Assembly: GCA_032871835.1 (NCBI GenBank)
Contig: CM065297.1
Location: 36,581,098 to 36,645,097 of the forward strand
DNA from: Dipteronia dyeriana
Taxonomy: Eukaryota; Streptophyta; Magnoliopsida; Sapindales; Sapindaceae
Direction: 5' to 3'
DNA length: 64,000 nucleotides
Part shown: piece by piece, positions 33,660 through 46,770 of the stretch
How positions within the stretch are numbered: the stretch's first letter is position 1
Layout of the letters: every line of letters begins with the position of its first letter
Translations under genes and position numbers: made by a program
The notes under the pieces: generated by a model
Database searches by the model: none
What the model was told of the DNA's origin: nothing
The model's input: the letters and a program-made list of their open reading frames with translations, nothing else

Positions 33660-34479
33660 GTTTAAGTGTATTAGATTTGCTACTGTATTTCGGAGGTTTC
33701 AGTAATTAGTAGGTGGTAGCAATGACAGATTATATAGCATTGCAAGCATCCAGTTCCAGGTATTGACAATGGCCAGCTTTGAAGCAATTTTGGGAGAAAA
33801 AGTTATGTTTTTCTCAGGGCTTGTGATATATGACTTCAATGCTATGAATGAAATGTAAATGATCTAAAGAAAGTATGATGAAAACCATTGTATGTATCTA
33901 TGAATCTCCAAAATATCTTTTTCTATTTTTCTACTAGAAATCATTAGATTGCACTTACTTACATTGAATATAACTGATTACATGCTTGATTGATAAATAT
34001 TACAAAACTAAGGAAAGTAATGGATTTTATTTCTAGTTTGATTAATATTTAGACTATATTTGATGTAAAAACACTTGAAATTAATAATTCAAACAATGTA
34101 TAAGAATGGATGTAATCAATAATGCTTTCAGGCGATAGAGTAATTAGAGTAAATGACCTTTACATTTGATCAATAGTTGAACAGAATTGATACGGCTTAT
34201 TTACAACATTGTAAAATTTTATTGGATTAGATTGTAATTCTCTAAAAAAAAAAGCAATATACTTGCCACGATAGAATAAGTAGATACAATTTTTTAAAAA
34301 CCCATGAAATAATAATCAATAAGAAAACAAAAAATTAGCAGGTAGCTTCAATACAAAGCCAACTTGATATCTTTCTAAAAAAAAACTTCAAACTTATTTA
34401 TAGAGAAGGAATTGTTTCCATATGCCTAATATCATTCTCAAATAACTCTTACCGTGAAAATAGTTAAAAGTCAAAATAT
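33660..34479. other. AT-rich non-coding stretch
   Basis: No ORF, repeat or structural signal was seen before the tandem array starts at about 34480. Confidence 0.4.
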
Positions 34480-36085
34480 TAAAAAATAGAAAATGGCTAC
34501 CAAAGCGGTCAATATAAATGGTTATTGGAGCCGTGAAAGTGGTTACCAATGCTATGAAAATGGTTACAAGTTAAACTTTAAAAAATGAAAAATTGGTTAT
34601 CAGAGCCGTAAAATGGTTACTAGAGTTGTGAAAGTGGTTACAGGCTAATTTTTTTTTTTCTAAAAAAAAGTTGTTACAAGAGCCATAAAATGGTTACTGG
34701 AGCCATTAAAATGTTTATCATTGCCGTAAAATTGGTTACAAGTCAAAATTTGAGAAATTAAAAAGTGGTTACTACCACAGAAGTAAAAATGGTTACTGGA
34801 GCCATGAAAATGGTTAAAAGTCAAAATTTTTAAAAATAAGAAGTTGTTTCCAGACCCGTTAAATGGTTACTGGAGCCGTACAAATGGTTACCATCGCCGT
34901 GAAAATGGTTACAAGTCAAAATAAAAATAAAAAATTTGGTTACAAGACCAATAAAATGGTTACTGGACCTGTGAAATGGTTATCGTCGCAATGGAAATTG
35001 TTACAATTAAAAATATTAAAAAATATAAAATAGTTACCAAACCCGTATAAATGGTTACTATAGACGTAAAGTGGTTACCAATGCCGTGAAAATGGTTACA
35101 AGTCAAAAATTCTTGAATTTAAAAGCGGTTACCTCAGCCGTAAAATGGTTACTGGAGCCGTTAAAATTGTTACAATCGTCGTGAAAATGGTTACAAGTTA
35201 AAAAATTTAAAATTAAAAAGTGGTTTCCAGACCCTTAAAATGGTTACCATCACCGTGAAAATGGTTACAAGTTAAAATTTAGAAAAATTAAAAATTGGTT
35301 ACCAGACCCGTAAAATGGTTACTGGACCCTTACAAATGGTTAACATCGTCGTGGAAATTGTTACAATTTAAAATATTAAAAAATATAAAATGGTCACCAA
35401 AGCCGTAAAGTGATTGCTAATGCCGTGAAAATGGCTATAAATCAAAATTTTTTAAATTTAAAAGTGGTTACTAGATCCGTAAAATGGTTACTGGAGATGT
35501 TAAAATGGTTACAAGTGAAATTTTTTAAAAGTAAAAGTGTTTTCCAGACCCGTAAAATGGTTACTGGAGTTGTATAAGTGGCTGTCATCACTGTGAAAAT
35601 GGTTACAAGTTAAAATTTTGAAAAATTTAAAATTGGTTACCAGACCCGTAAAATGGTTACTTGACCCGTAAAAATGGTTATCATTGCCGTGGAAATAGTT
35701 ACAGTTCAAAATATTAAAAAATATAAAATCGTCACCAAATCCATATAAATGATTACCAAAGCCCCAAAGTGGTTACTAATACCGTAAAATGGTTACAAGT
35801 CAGAATTTCTTAAATTTGAAAAGTGATTATCAGAGACGTAAAATGGTTACTGGAACTGTGAAAATGTTTACCATCGCTGTGAAAATGGTTATAAGTCATA
35901 ATATTCAAAATGAAAAAATTGGTTACCGATACCGTAAAATGATTACTAAAGCCGTAAAAATGATTACCAATGCCGTGGAAATAGTTACAAATCTATAATT
36001 CAAAAATTCAAAAGTGGTTACCAATTCCATAAAATGATTACTGGAGCGTGAAAATGGTTACCTTTACCGTGAAAATGGTTACAAA
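34480..36085. repeat. Degenerate tandem array, ~95/74-bp units made of 21-bp sub-units
   Basis: The core word AAAATGGTTAC-(N)~8-CCGT repeats every ~21 bp, punctuated by an AT-rich spacer (CAAGTCAAAATATT...). Spacer-to-spacer distances are about 73, 96, 84, 102, 95, 75, 95, 76, 73, 95, 95, 93, 98, 96 and 91 bp. The unit is therefore mostly three sub-repeats plus spacer (~95) and sometimes two plus spacer (~74). There are about 16 units with heavy divergence and no coding potential. Confidence 0.88.
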
Positions 36086-36356
36086 TCAAAATATCATAAA
36101 TTATATGAAATAATTAATTAATTAATTAATCTTAATTTTTTGAATTATTTTTATTATTTAACTTATTTTTTAAGGTTTTATATAAAAGTTTAGGTTTTAT
36201 TGGAGGAATTACAAAAAAATAATAATTATATTTTGGGGACTACCGGTTGGAAACCGGCTTCCATTAAATTGTTTATAATTTAGTTGCCACTTGGTGGCCA
36301 TTCATTGGTTATAAGGTCATTGTTTATGGATGTATCCTAGTAACTGCATAGCAGCC
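36086..36356. other. AT-rich tail and CCGGTT dyad after the array
   Basis: Contains TTAATTAATTAATTAAT (36114), an AT-rich run and the dyad ACCGGTTGGAAACCGG at 36242-36257. No gene was seen. Confidence 0.45.
36242..36257. repeat. CCGGTT dyad 1
   Basis: CCGGTT-GGA-AACCGG can form a 6-bp stem with a 3-bp loop. It follows the first array and an AT-rich spacer. A related dyad follows the second array at 45214. Confidence 0.6.
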
Positions 36357-36885
36357 TGTCACGGGCTTAGAGTTTACGCAGCACACCCGTGCGGCACTTA
36401 GGCAAATTCTATGAGAATGTTGCTAAGTAAGCCTTACAAGAGAGAGATTTGAAAGAGTAGAAGAGCTTGAATGGAAAACAAAGATTGTATTGCTATGAAG
36501 GAAGCTTTACAATGCCTTGGATACTAGAATGCTTGAGTTTCTAGGATGATTTACAAATGAGGGGGGGTTGGCTATTTATAGGTGAGCCACCTCCTTAAGG
36601 AATGTTCTAGATTAATCTAGTCTAATAAAGGAGATTAAGTCTCCAGAATATTCTACACCTAGCTAGAATACTCTACATGTATTTACATGCCTTTACAAGG
36701 TTCTAGATTATTCTACAACCATCTAGCTAAATACAAGAATGGTGTAGAGAGGGTTGGGTTGCTAGAGACTTCCAGAAGCTTGACCAATGCTGGAATTGTG
36801 GAGAAGTCTCTAGAATCTTCCAAGAGCTTGGCATAGTTGTGGCCTTTGTTGGGCTCCTGGGCTTGACAACTTGCGGCCCGTGACA
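36357..36885 (-). mobile_element. LTR-like block (529 bp) with 10-bp terminal inverted repeats
   Basis: The plus strand starts TGTCACGGGC and ends GCCCGTGACA, a perfect 10-bp inverted repeat with TG...CA ends. AGCC stands on both sides (36353-36356, 36886-36889), a possible 4-bp target duplication. On the minus strand it has a TATA-like CTATAAATAG (about 36580) followed by an R-like T/C-rich stretch, so it probably is a solo LTR or 3' LTR in minus orientation. A short minus ORF beginning MVTTRRQEVKRSTSR (37005) precedes it and may be a scrap of internal region. Confidence 0.6.
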
Positions 36886-37152
36886 AGCCGCTCCCGTTCG
36901 CTTGTTGTGTGTTTCATTCAACTGTACGCTTCCGTTTACTTCAGTGTTACTGGTCAATATTCTGCTGGTTGATCTCTTGACTTCTTGACGACGTGTTGTT
37001 ACCATTCCTCTTTTATCTCCGTCTCTGTAGCTGACAGTGTCTTCTAGTCAAATTGTAAGCATAACACTTACAATTGATGATGGGGTCCGGCTACTATACG
37101 CAGGAAAAGTCCTTGGTATGATACCTAGCATTTTGAAAATTGCACACAACCA

Positions 37153-37177
37153 TTGGATTGAGAAAATGTCAATCCAA
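37153..37177. repeat. Perfect 9-bp inverted repeat upstream of the ARF fragment
   Basis: TTGGATTGA and TCAATCCAA are separated by 7 bp in the putative promoter/flank of the ARF-like gene. Confidence 0.6.
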
Positions 37178-37219
37178 CGGTGGATAAAATATAAACAATT
37201 AAAATAACAATTAACATGC

Positions 37220-37236
37220 AACCGGTTAAACCGGTT
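37220..37236. repeat. CCGGTT dyad 2 (candidate left end of a mobile unit)
   Basis: AACCGGTT-A-AACCGGTT. Read against the reverse complement of the dyad at 45214-45231, it shares CAACCGGTT(n)AACCGGTT. No matching target duplication was found beside the two. Confidence 0.5.
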
Positions 37237-37253
37237 CCCTGAAAAAACCTGTC

Positions 37254-38800
<1,547 letters not shown>

Positions 38801-38851
38801 TCAGTTGACAACATTAACAACCTTTTTATCTGTTGAATATTTCAAGTCCAG

Positions 38852-39712
38852 GTTGCAACATTTCTTGCAAGGTCCAATTTGCTAATTACTAGGGATATTG
38901 AGTGGGGCAATCTCGTGCTTGGTTTTGAGCAGGTGAGTTTTTTTCCCCAAACAGTTTTCTTTTTTCATCCATCCGCGTGATAGTATGATAACACATGTTG
39001 TCACATCTCCCATGTAAAGATTTAGGTAGAATGTCTTCCAAATACCAAGATTTTCAATTGATTATTTACTTTTTGACTTCAGAATAAAGCATTAGAGTGA
39101 GATACTTCTTGTAAGAATTATGAGATATTTTTACATTGATTCAATTGTTGAGGTTGATATTTTATCTGTGGATTTTTATTCAATGGTATACTTTGCCCTA
39201 TATTGAAATGTATGTTTTTCTTTCATCTTTATGAATTTAAGGAATTTGTCCACACCCATGGTTGGACATGAATCATACAAATATTTTGTCCGTTGAAATT
39301 TGTGGTTCATTGCTTTTGTTTTAAATTATGTACATAATTTTCAAGTTTTGAGTTAGGTTTGAATTAGCAGTTATGTCAAGAATACATGTAGTGATCTTTT
39401 GGTTGGTAGGTGTTTTTCACTTTGACTCTTTAACTAGCCCTTGGATCTGTAAAATGAGTTTTGAAGACTATAGCAGGTGATTCCTGCAAGTTGTAAAGAT
39501 ATTGCTGATATGCTCTCCTGTTTCAGTATGGATGATTGAATTGTATTTTTAGGTTTGCTTATAATAATAGCATAAGTATTGATATGCTCTGATTGTAGAA
39601 CTTATTCATTTTTTAAAAAATTCTTTTGTGTGTTTATTGCTAATGGTATCTGTTTCCTTTTTAGGAGAACCGTTATGTAGTAGTAGACATGTTATCCCCA
39701 ATCAGTGAGTAA
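38852..39712 (+). pseudogene. Two exons of a phospholipid-scramblase-like gene
   Basis: Exon 38852-38932 (after TCCAG, before GTGAG) reads VATFLARSNLLITRDIEWGN then LVLGFEQ. Exon 39665-39712 (after TTTTTAG) reads ENRYVVVDMLSPISE and a stop. The join is phase 0 across a GT...AG intron. The ITRDIEWGN-LVLGFEQENRY signature is that of plant scramblase-family (PLSCR-like) proteins, membrane proteins linked to lipid redistribution in animals. The second exon ends in CAGTGAGT, where a normal CAG/GTGAGT donor seems to have lost a G. No other exons are present. It follows the ARF fragment in the same orientation, but the phases do not give a chimeric open frame. Confidence 0.7.
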
Positions 39713-40194
39713 CCAATATATTTCCTCGAGGTTTCTATTTGGAGGGTTACAAATGAAGCAAACCACCGGGTTTCTATTTGGAGGCTGATGGATGTTTTTA
39801 AATTGATCTTTACAGTTTGCTCAACTTCAAACAATTCAATTACAGATTTTACAAATTTTAAATTTTTTTATTGTGATGGCAATTCGTTTGAACTAAATAT
39901 ACCAACAAACATTATTGCAATTCAAATGAAAAGTAGACTCATTTTGTGTTCCTAAACTTGTTGACTGTAGAAACTTTCTTTTGGTGCGACTTTTAGCTCA
40001 TTTTGTGTGTACAATGGTGGACTTATATATTATAATGGTGTTGTGTACTACTTGAATGGATGTTCGGCAGCCGAAGGATGCAACTACATAAAAAAAAAAA
40101 AGATACAACGTTTTTGTAAATTCTACCGGCTGTTAAGTTGGTTTTTTTTAGTGACGATGATATTTTGTGTATTAGGATTAATCATTAATATTGT

Positions 40195-40258
<64 letters not shown>

Positions 40259-42471
40259 ATATATGAGGATGGATTATTAATTTTTTGAAGCTACTTGGAG
40301 ATGGATTGTTACCTTTATTATCTTTGACTATTTATTATTTTATTAAAATTTAATTTGTAAGAAGTTTTGAAGTTTTTATTTTGGTAAACAAGTTTTAAAC
40401 TTTATTATTAATTATTTAAATTTATAATTGATTTTTGAAATTAATATTGCAAAATTTATATCGATTCAACGATTTGTAAATGGAATTTATTAATACCAAA
40501 TATTTAATTTACAATTTGGAAAAAAATCAAAACCCAAAACTCTTGAAGATAATGAGTTTGAGTATATCAATTTGGGGTATCCATAATTATTGAATATATT
40601 ATTGGAATAGATTTATCAGTCTTGTAAAATAATATTAGGAAAAAAAAACAATGTACATAAGTTACAAATTTTGAAGAAACCATACAATAATAATCAAAGC
40701 AAAGCTGTAAAAATGTTTACAAAAGCTATAATAGTAATCACAACTTACAAGTTAAATTATGGTGATGTTTTTAAAATTTAGGGTTTTAAAATGGAGTGTT
40801 TAAAAAAAAGGAGTTTTTTTTTTTTAAATGGAAACACTTTATACAACAAAATCAAATACAACCAGAGGCATCCATAAGTAAGAACTTCCGGATGTAATGA
40901 GGGAAATCCTCTAACCAAAAATGCTTATCATCACTAGAGAGACCCTGTATAACTATGAGCTACAAAATTAGCTTTCCTAGAGACAAACTTTAAACTATAA
41001 TCGGGTAATTTTACATCAAACAATGGATTCTATCAATAACCAGGTCAATTTCAGACTCATGACGATTTATGTCGTTAACAATGCCAACCACAACCGAGGA
41101 GTGTTAAAAGATAAAAAGGCTAATTTTGAAATAAAATGGATTGTCTTTAGAAATTTTTAAAAATTCAAGTTTTTAGAATATGGTGTCTTTAGAAAATGAA
41201 TGTGTAAAGGTAAAATTAGAATGTAAAGAGAAAATATCTAGATTTATAAGTCTTTTAAAATAAAATCACGTAGATAGTTTAATACCATACGAATATTAAA
41301 TGGATGCAGATATTGCCACTCATAAAACAAATTAGTATACCTATTTTTATAAGAACACATATGTCTACAATTTAAAAAATAAATATTACTATAAGCATCC
41401 ATCCCGATATCAATAGTATACTTATTGAAATGAATATATTCATTTTGATACATTATATTTATAAATCATTTTAAATTAATAACAAATCCAATTTATATAT
41501 TAAAAAAAGCATGTATTTTTTTTAAAATCAAATCTTCTTATAATAATGGTCCAATTTACTTTTAGAAATATCTTGAATATTGGAGCCTTATGAAGGAGAT
41601 GATGTAGAACGATATTGTATGAGGGGTCAAAAGATTTTCAAGCAGGAATTCTCTTATATATACAACTATGTTTAAAAAAATCATTGATATCTATGACTAT
41701 CTTTTACAATATATATATATATATATATATTGTTTATTGATTGAGTTTATAATTAGACAAAATAAAGACAAAATTAATAATAATATACATACCTCTTCTG
41801 TATGATCAAAGTTTTCTAAATTAGATATCAATCATTTTTACATCGACACCTATTTTAAATAGCAATCCATTTTATTACAAATCGGTGTGGTATGAAAAAT
41901 GCATACTACGGATACTTTGACAATCTAGTTGAGAAGTTGAAGCAACGAGGAGAGAAAAAAAATCGATAAACTGAATTGCAATTTTGTAAAATAATAGATA
42001 AATTAAGGTTTATGTTATAAATGGATGATTGGTTATTTTGTAAATAAAGCCAATATCATGTCTCATGATTATGGCACATGGTTTAAGACAAAAAAGAAAA
42101 TATCTCCTAGTGTAATAGATAAATTTTACTTCTATTTTTTTTTCTTTCACTTTGAAGATCCATAATATCAAATATATGGTAAGTTCTATTGCTAATTAAT
42201 AAGAATATTATTACAAAAAAATAATTAGAATTTATACAGTTTGATATCTATAGAATTTTTTTTTATTATTAAAATTAATAACTATAGAATGTTTAAAATT
42301 TAAAAAATTAGAATCAAGTGTATTTAAAAAATTGGATTGTAAGGAGAAAATCACTAAAATATATTGTTACAATTAATTAAAAAATAATAAAAATATTTTT
42401 CTAATTAATTGACCTCTAATTTTGATTGCAAGAATCAAATACAACTAATAAAACATAATAAGGAATTAGGG

Positions 42472-42473
<2 letters not shown>
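39713..42473. other. AT-rich non-coding region with TA microsatellites
   Basis: Contains a (TA)n run at 40198-40246, a short TA run near 41709-41730 and a small direct duplication GGTTTCTATTTGGAGG (39729, 39768). No gene is recognisable; short ORFs at 40007 and 41244 have no domain. Confidence 0.45.
40198..40246. repeat. (TA)n microsatellite
   Basis: About 24 TA units, followed by GTATGTATG. Confidence 0.95.

Positions 42474-42520
<47 letters not shown>
42474..42520. repeat. (TA)n microsatellite before the 164-bp array
   Basis: About 23 TA units immediately upstream of the tandem array. Confidence 0.95.
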
Positions 42521-42522
<2 letters not shown>

Positions 42523-42540
42523 GAAAAATCTAAATAAAAC

Positions 42541-44860
42541 AAATGAACACTGGTTCCCTGGAACAACTCTAACGTTGGTTAGAACGTAAAAGTGGTTTCC
42601 AACAATGTCGAAGTTGTTCCCAACGAGAAGTTGTTCCCAACGAGAAGTAGTTCCTGGGAGCAACTTTCAAGTTAAAGATGACGTTAAAGTGGTTTCCACA
42701 AAAAAAAAATTGCTCCCTTTGTTAACGTTGACTGGTTCCCAAGAGCAACTCTAACGTTCGTTACAATATAAAAGTGGTTTCCAACAACGTCGAAGTTGCT
42801 CTCAGGAGAAACTTTCACACGTTATAGATAACGGTAGAGTGGTTTCCAAAAAAAAAAATTACTCCCTTTGTTAACGTTGACTGGTTCCCTGGAGCAACTC
42901 TAACGTTCATTACAACGTAATAGTGGTTTCCAACAATGTTGAAGTTGTTCCCAATTAGAAGTTGCTACAGGATGCAACTTTCACGTTATAGATAACGTTA
43001 GAGTGGTTTCCAAAAAAATAAGTTGCTCCCTTTGTTAACGTTGACTGGTTCCCGGGAGCAATTCTAACGTCCGTTACAACATAAAAGTGGTTTCCAACAA
43101 CGTTGAAGTTGTTCCCAACAAAAAGTTGCTCTTGGAGCAACTTTCACGTTATAGATAACGTTAGAGTGGTTTCCAAAAAAAATAAGTTGCTCCCTTTGTT
43201 AACGTTGACTGGATCCCTGGAGAAACTCTAACGTCCGTTACAATGTAAAAGTGGTTTCCAACAACGTTGAAGTTGTTCCCAACGAAAAGTTGCTCCCGCG
43301 AGCAACTTTCACGTTATAGATAACGTTAGAGTGGTTTCTAAGAAAATAAGTTGCTCCCTTTGTTAACGTTCACTGGTTCCCGGGAGCAACTCTAACGTCC
43401 GTTACAATGTAATAGTGGTTTCCAACAACGTTGAAGTTGTTCCCAACAAAAAGTTACTCCTGGGAGCAACTTTCACGTTATAGATAACGTTAGAGTGGTT
43501 TCCAAAAAAATAAGTTGCTCCCTTTGTTAACGTTGACTGGTTCCCAGGATAAACGCTAACATTCGTTACAACGTAAAAGTGGTTTCCAACAACGTTGAAG
43601 TTGTTCCCAACGAAAAAGTGCTCCCGAAAGCAACTTTCATGTTATAGATAACGTTAGAGTGGTTTTCAAAAAAATAAGTTGCTCCCTTTGTTAACATTAA
43701 CTGGTTCCCGGGAGCAACTCTAACGTCCATTACAACGTAATAGTTGTTTCCAACAACGTTGAAGTTGTTCCCAACGAGAAGTTGCTCCCGGAAGCAACTT
43801 TTACGTTATAGATAACGTTAGAGTGGTTTCCAAAAAAAAAGTTGCTCCCTTTGTTAACGTTGACTGGTTCCCGGGAGCAACTCTAACGTCCGTTACAACG
43901 TAAAAGTGGTTTCCAACAACGTTGAAGTTTTTCCCAACAAAAAGTTGCTCCCGGGAGCAACTTTCACGTTATAGATAACGTTAGAGTGGTTTCTAAAAAA
44001 ATAAGTTGCTCCATTTGTTAACGTTGACTGGTTCTCGGGAGCAACTCTAACGTCCGTTAAAACGTAACAGTGGTTTCCAACAACGTTGAAGTTGTTCCCA
44101 ACGAGAAGTTGCTCCCGGGAACAACTTTCACGTTATAGATAACGTTAGAGTGGTTTCCAAAAAAAAAAAAATTGCTCCATTTGTTAACGTTGACTGGTTT
44201 CCGGGAGCAACTCTAACGTCCGTTACAACGTAAAAGTGGTTTCCAACAATGTTGAAGTTGTTCACAACGTAAAGCTGCTCCCGGGAGCAACTTTCACGTT
44301 ATAGATAACGTTAGAGTGGTTTCCAAAAAAATAAGTTGCTCCCTTTGTTAACGTTGACTGGTTCCCGTGAGCAACTCTAACGTCCGTTACAACTTAACAG
44401 TGGTTTCCAACAACGTTGAAGTTGTTTCCAACAACGTTGAAGTTGTTTCCAACAACGTTGAAGTTGTTTCCAACAACGTTGAAGTTGTTTCCAACGATAA
44501 GTTGCTCCCGGGCGCAAATTTCACGTTATAGATAACTTTAGAGTTATTTTCAAAAAAATAAGTTGCTCCCTTTGTTAACGTTGACTGGTTCCCGGGAGTA
44601 ATTCTAACTTCTGTTACAACGTAAAAGTGGTTTCCAATAACTTTGAAGTTGTTCCTAACGAAAAGTTACTCCCGGGAGCAACTTTTACGTTATAGATAAC
44701 GTTAGAGTGATTTCCAAAAAAATAAGTTGCTCCCTTTGTTAACGTTGACTGGTTTCCGGGAGCAACTATAACGTCCGTTAAAATGTAAAAGTGGTTTCCA
44801 ACGTTGGTTATAACGTCAAACTTGTTCCCAAGAATATTAAAGTTGTTCCTAGATTTTTTT
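42541..44860. repeat. 164-bp tandem array (about 14 copies)
   Basis: The landmark TTAACGTTGACTGG (allowing small changes) occurs at 42722, 42871, 43035, 43199, 43363, 43527, 43691, 43854, 44018, 44184, 44348, 44575 and 44739. The spacing is 149, then 163-166, with one of 227. Each unit contains the near-palindromes TTGCTCCCGGGAGCAA and AACGTT..AACGTT words and GTGGTTTCC. Copies are much more alike than those of the 34480 array, suggesting recent amplification. No coding potential. Confidence 0.93.
44404..44494. repeat. 21-bp sub-repeat expansion inside one 164-bp unit
   Basis: TTTCCAACAACGTTGAAGTTG is repeated four times head to tail. The unit is 63 bp (3 x 21) longer than the others. Confidence 0.93.
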
Positions 44861-45876
44861 TTAAATATACTTTTTATTTTTTTTCACAATCAAATATAAA
44901 CAATTTTATATATTTACACTCTAAAGTGTATTCTTATTTTTTATACTTAAATTAATATATACATTTTCAAAATGTTTGCACTTTATAAATATATTACAAT
45001 TATTTACTTATTTTCACAATTTAATCTTATTATTTATTATAAATTTTCAAATTTACAAATGTAATCATATTTTTTATTATTATTATTCTACAAATATTTA
45101 CAATTCTATATTTTAATATAATTTTATTATCAATTTTTCTATATTTAATATAGTTTTATTATTCAATTAATATATAATAACAATATATTAAAAAAAAAAA
45201 CCATTTGGGGTGAAACCGGTTGCAACCGGTTGTCCCAACTCTAAAAAAAATTGCCATGATACCTACAACCTTTAGGTGAGGTATACTATCCAAGTCCATG
45301 ATGATGATATAATAGTGAAGCTAACCGATATCAGATATTCTGATCAAACCATGAGTAAATTTGAACCACAAATCACCTTTGGTAGCCATTACAGATGAAA
45401 TGCCCCAACTTTGAAGTGCCATAACATGACTGTAGCTGCATAGCAATTGAAGACATTGAATATCAATAAAACGTAATGATAATGCCCACTAGCCAGGCCT
45501 CGACTTGAATTAGTGCAAAACCTGAAATGTAGCCTCGCCATCATCCTTGTGTCACCTGCCACTTAAATAGCGTGGTCCAATATCTTATATATATATTAAT
45601 ACTATTAACTTTTTTGGTATCAACAAATTAAACCTTGATCACTTTATATTAGATATATATTCTTATAATATATGGTTCACATTTTAGGCTTGACAAAAGT
45701 GGTGTTACTATCACCTTTTTGACTTTGGAGAATACATATATGATTGTTCCCTCCCAACATCATAAACATTATTAAAGATCTTTTACATGTAAATGTATAT
45801 ATATTGCCTGTATTACAATTTAAAAACAGCATACAGGTAAGTTTGACAAGAAGATCGAAGATTGTTGCGCACAGGA
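44861..45876. other. AT-rich spacer, CCGGTT dyad and upstream region of the peptide gene
   Basis: 44861-45205 is very AT-rich. The dyad at 45214 follows, then moderately AT-rich DNA without a clear gene. A TATATATA at 45796-45804 lies about 75 bp upstream of the ATG at 45877 and could be the TATA box of the peptide gene. Confidence 0.45.
45214..45231. repeat. CCGGTT dyad 3 (candidate right end of a mobile unit)
   Basis: AACCGGTT-GC-AACCGGTT, preceded by CCATTTGGGGTGA. Dyad 1 is preceded by the related TTTTGGGGACT. Confidence 0.55.
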
Positions 45877-46383
45877 ATGGAAAGAAATAGTCTTTGTCTA
45901 CTATTTGTAACTTCATTGCTAATTTTTCAACTTAATGAAGCTGTCCCATTTACAAGTAAATGATATTCAATTCTCTGATATCTTAGTTAGTTTGTCTTGT
46001 TTTTCTTCTTCATCTGCGTATGTATAAATAATTATATGAATACCCACCTGGTTCTGGTATATATTTGCAGGAATTGGAAACTTAATGCATGAACCTCAAC
46101 TTCATACTCATAAGAATACCCACCTGGTACTTATAAATATCTTTTTCATAAATCATGATCGATGATGCTGTTATGTACTCCATATATATTCAAATTAATT
46201 AGACTTTGAATTGATGATGATTATGATATATACATGTGAGTACAGGTAATTGCAGAGATAAGTTTGGAGGATAAAACAATGAGCAGAAGGATGGGTGTGG
46301 AACTCAACGATTATCCAGGATCAGGGGCCAACAACCGCCACACTCCAAGGCAACAATTTGGGAGGGGTTGTGTTGATTGTTAG
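45877..46383 (+). CDS. Putative secreted signalling peptide precursor (90 aa, three exons)
   Basis: Predicted exons are 45877-45955, 46071-46126 and 46246-46383, with introns CAA/GTAAAT...TTGCAG and CTG/GTACTT...TACAG. The phases agree (79 + 56 + 138 nt) and give 90 residues. The N-terminus MERNSLCLLFVTSLLIFQLN is a typical signal peptide (hydrophobic core about residues 6-18). After a variable middle, the C-terminus has basic SRRMGVELNDYPGSGANNRH, then TPRQQFGRGCVDC. A D-Y pair followed by a Pro/Gly/Asn/His-rich motif behind a basic stretch recalls tyrosine-sulfated plant peptides of PSY type. That is family resemblance only. A TATA-like box lies at 45796. Splice choice is by frame and motif, not by transcript. 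Confidence 0.62.
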
Positions 46384-46765
46384 CTCTATTGGATTAGCAT
46401 ATATTACAAGTGCTCATTCAAGCTCTCTCATTCAAGCTGTAGTATGAGTTGTAGGACCAATTATGGAGTAATTATAGTATATGGAATATTATTGTTTAAT
46501 TTATTAATTATTGCTCTTCTCTTCTGCATATGCGTGCCGAATTCAGTTTTTACTCTGCTTCATTTGGTTGCCATGTGTGAATATTGAGTAATTTTATCAG
46601 CTGTTTAATGTCAAGTTGTTTCATTTGTGTGATGCATATATATGTAACCTATGTGACTTATGTGAACAGCCCATTAACATTTCCAGAAAAAGGAAAAACA
46701 AGATAAAGATGATTGATTATAAATAATTCTCTAAGGAAACTGGAATTGGGCTTGAATTTGTTTGT
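46384..46765. other. Intergenic DNA between the peptide gene and the gypsy nest
   Basis: Presumed 3' UTR and spacer; no further gene or repeat was seen. It ends with the target duplication CTTTG (46766-46770). Confidence 0.45.
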
Positions 46766-46770
46766 CTTTG

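Noticed and set aside
35509..36005. ORFs inside the 95/74-bp array
   Set aside because: Periodic frames created by the 21-bp sub-unit; both strands show them.
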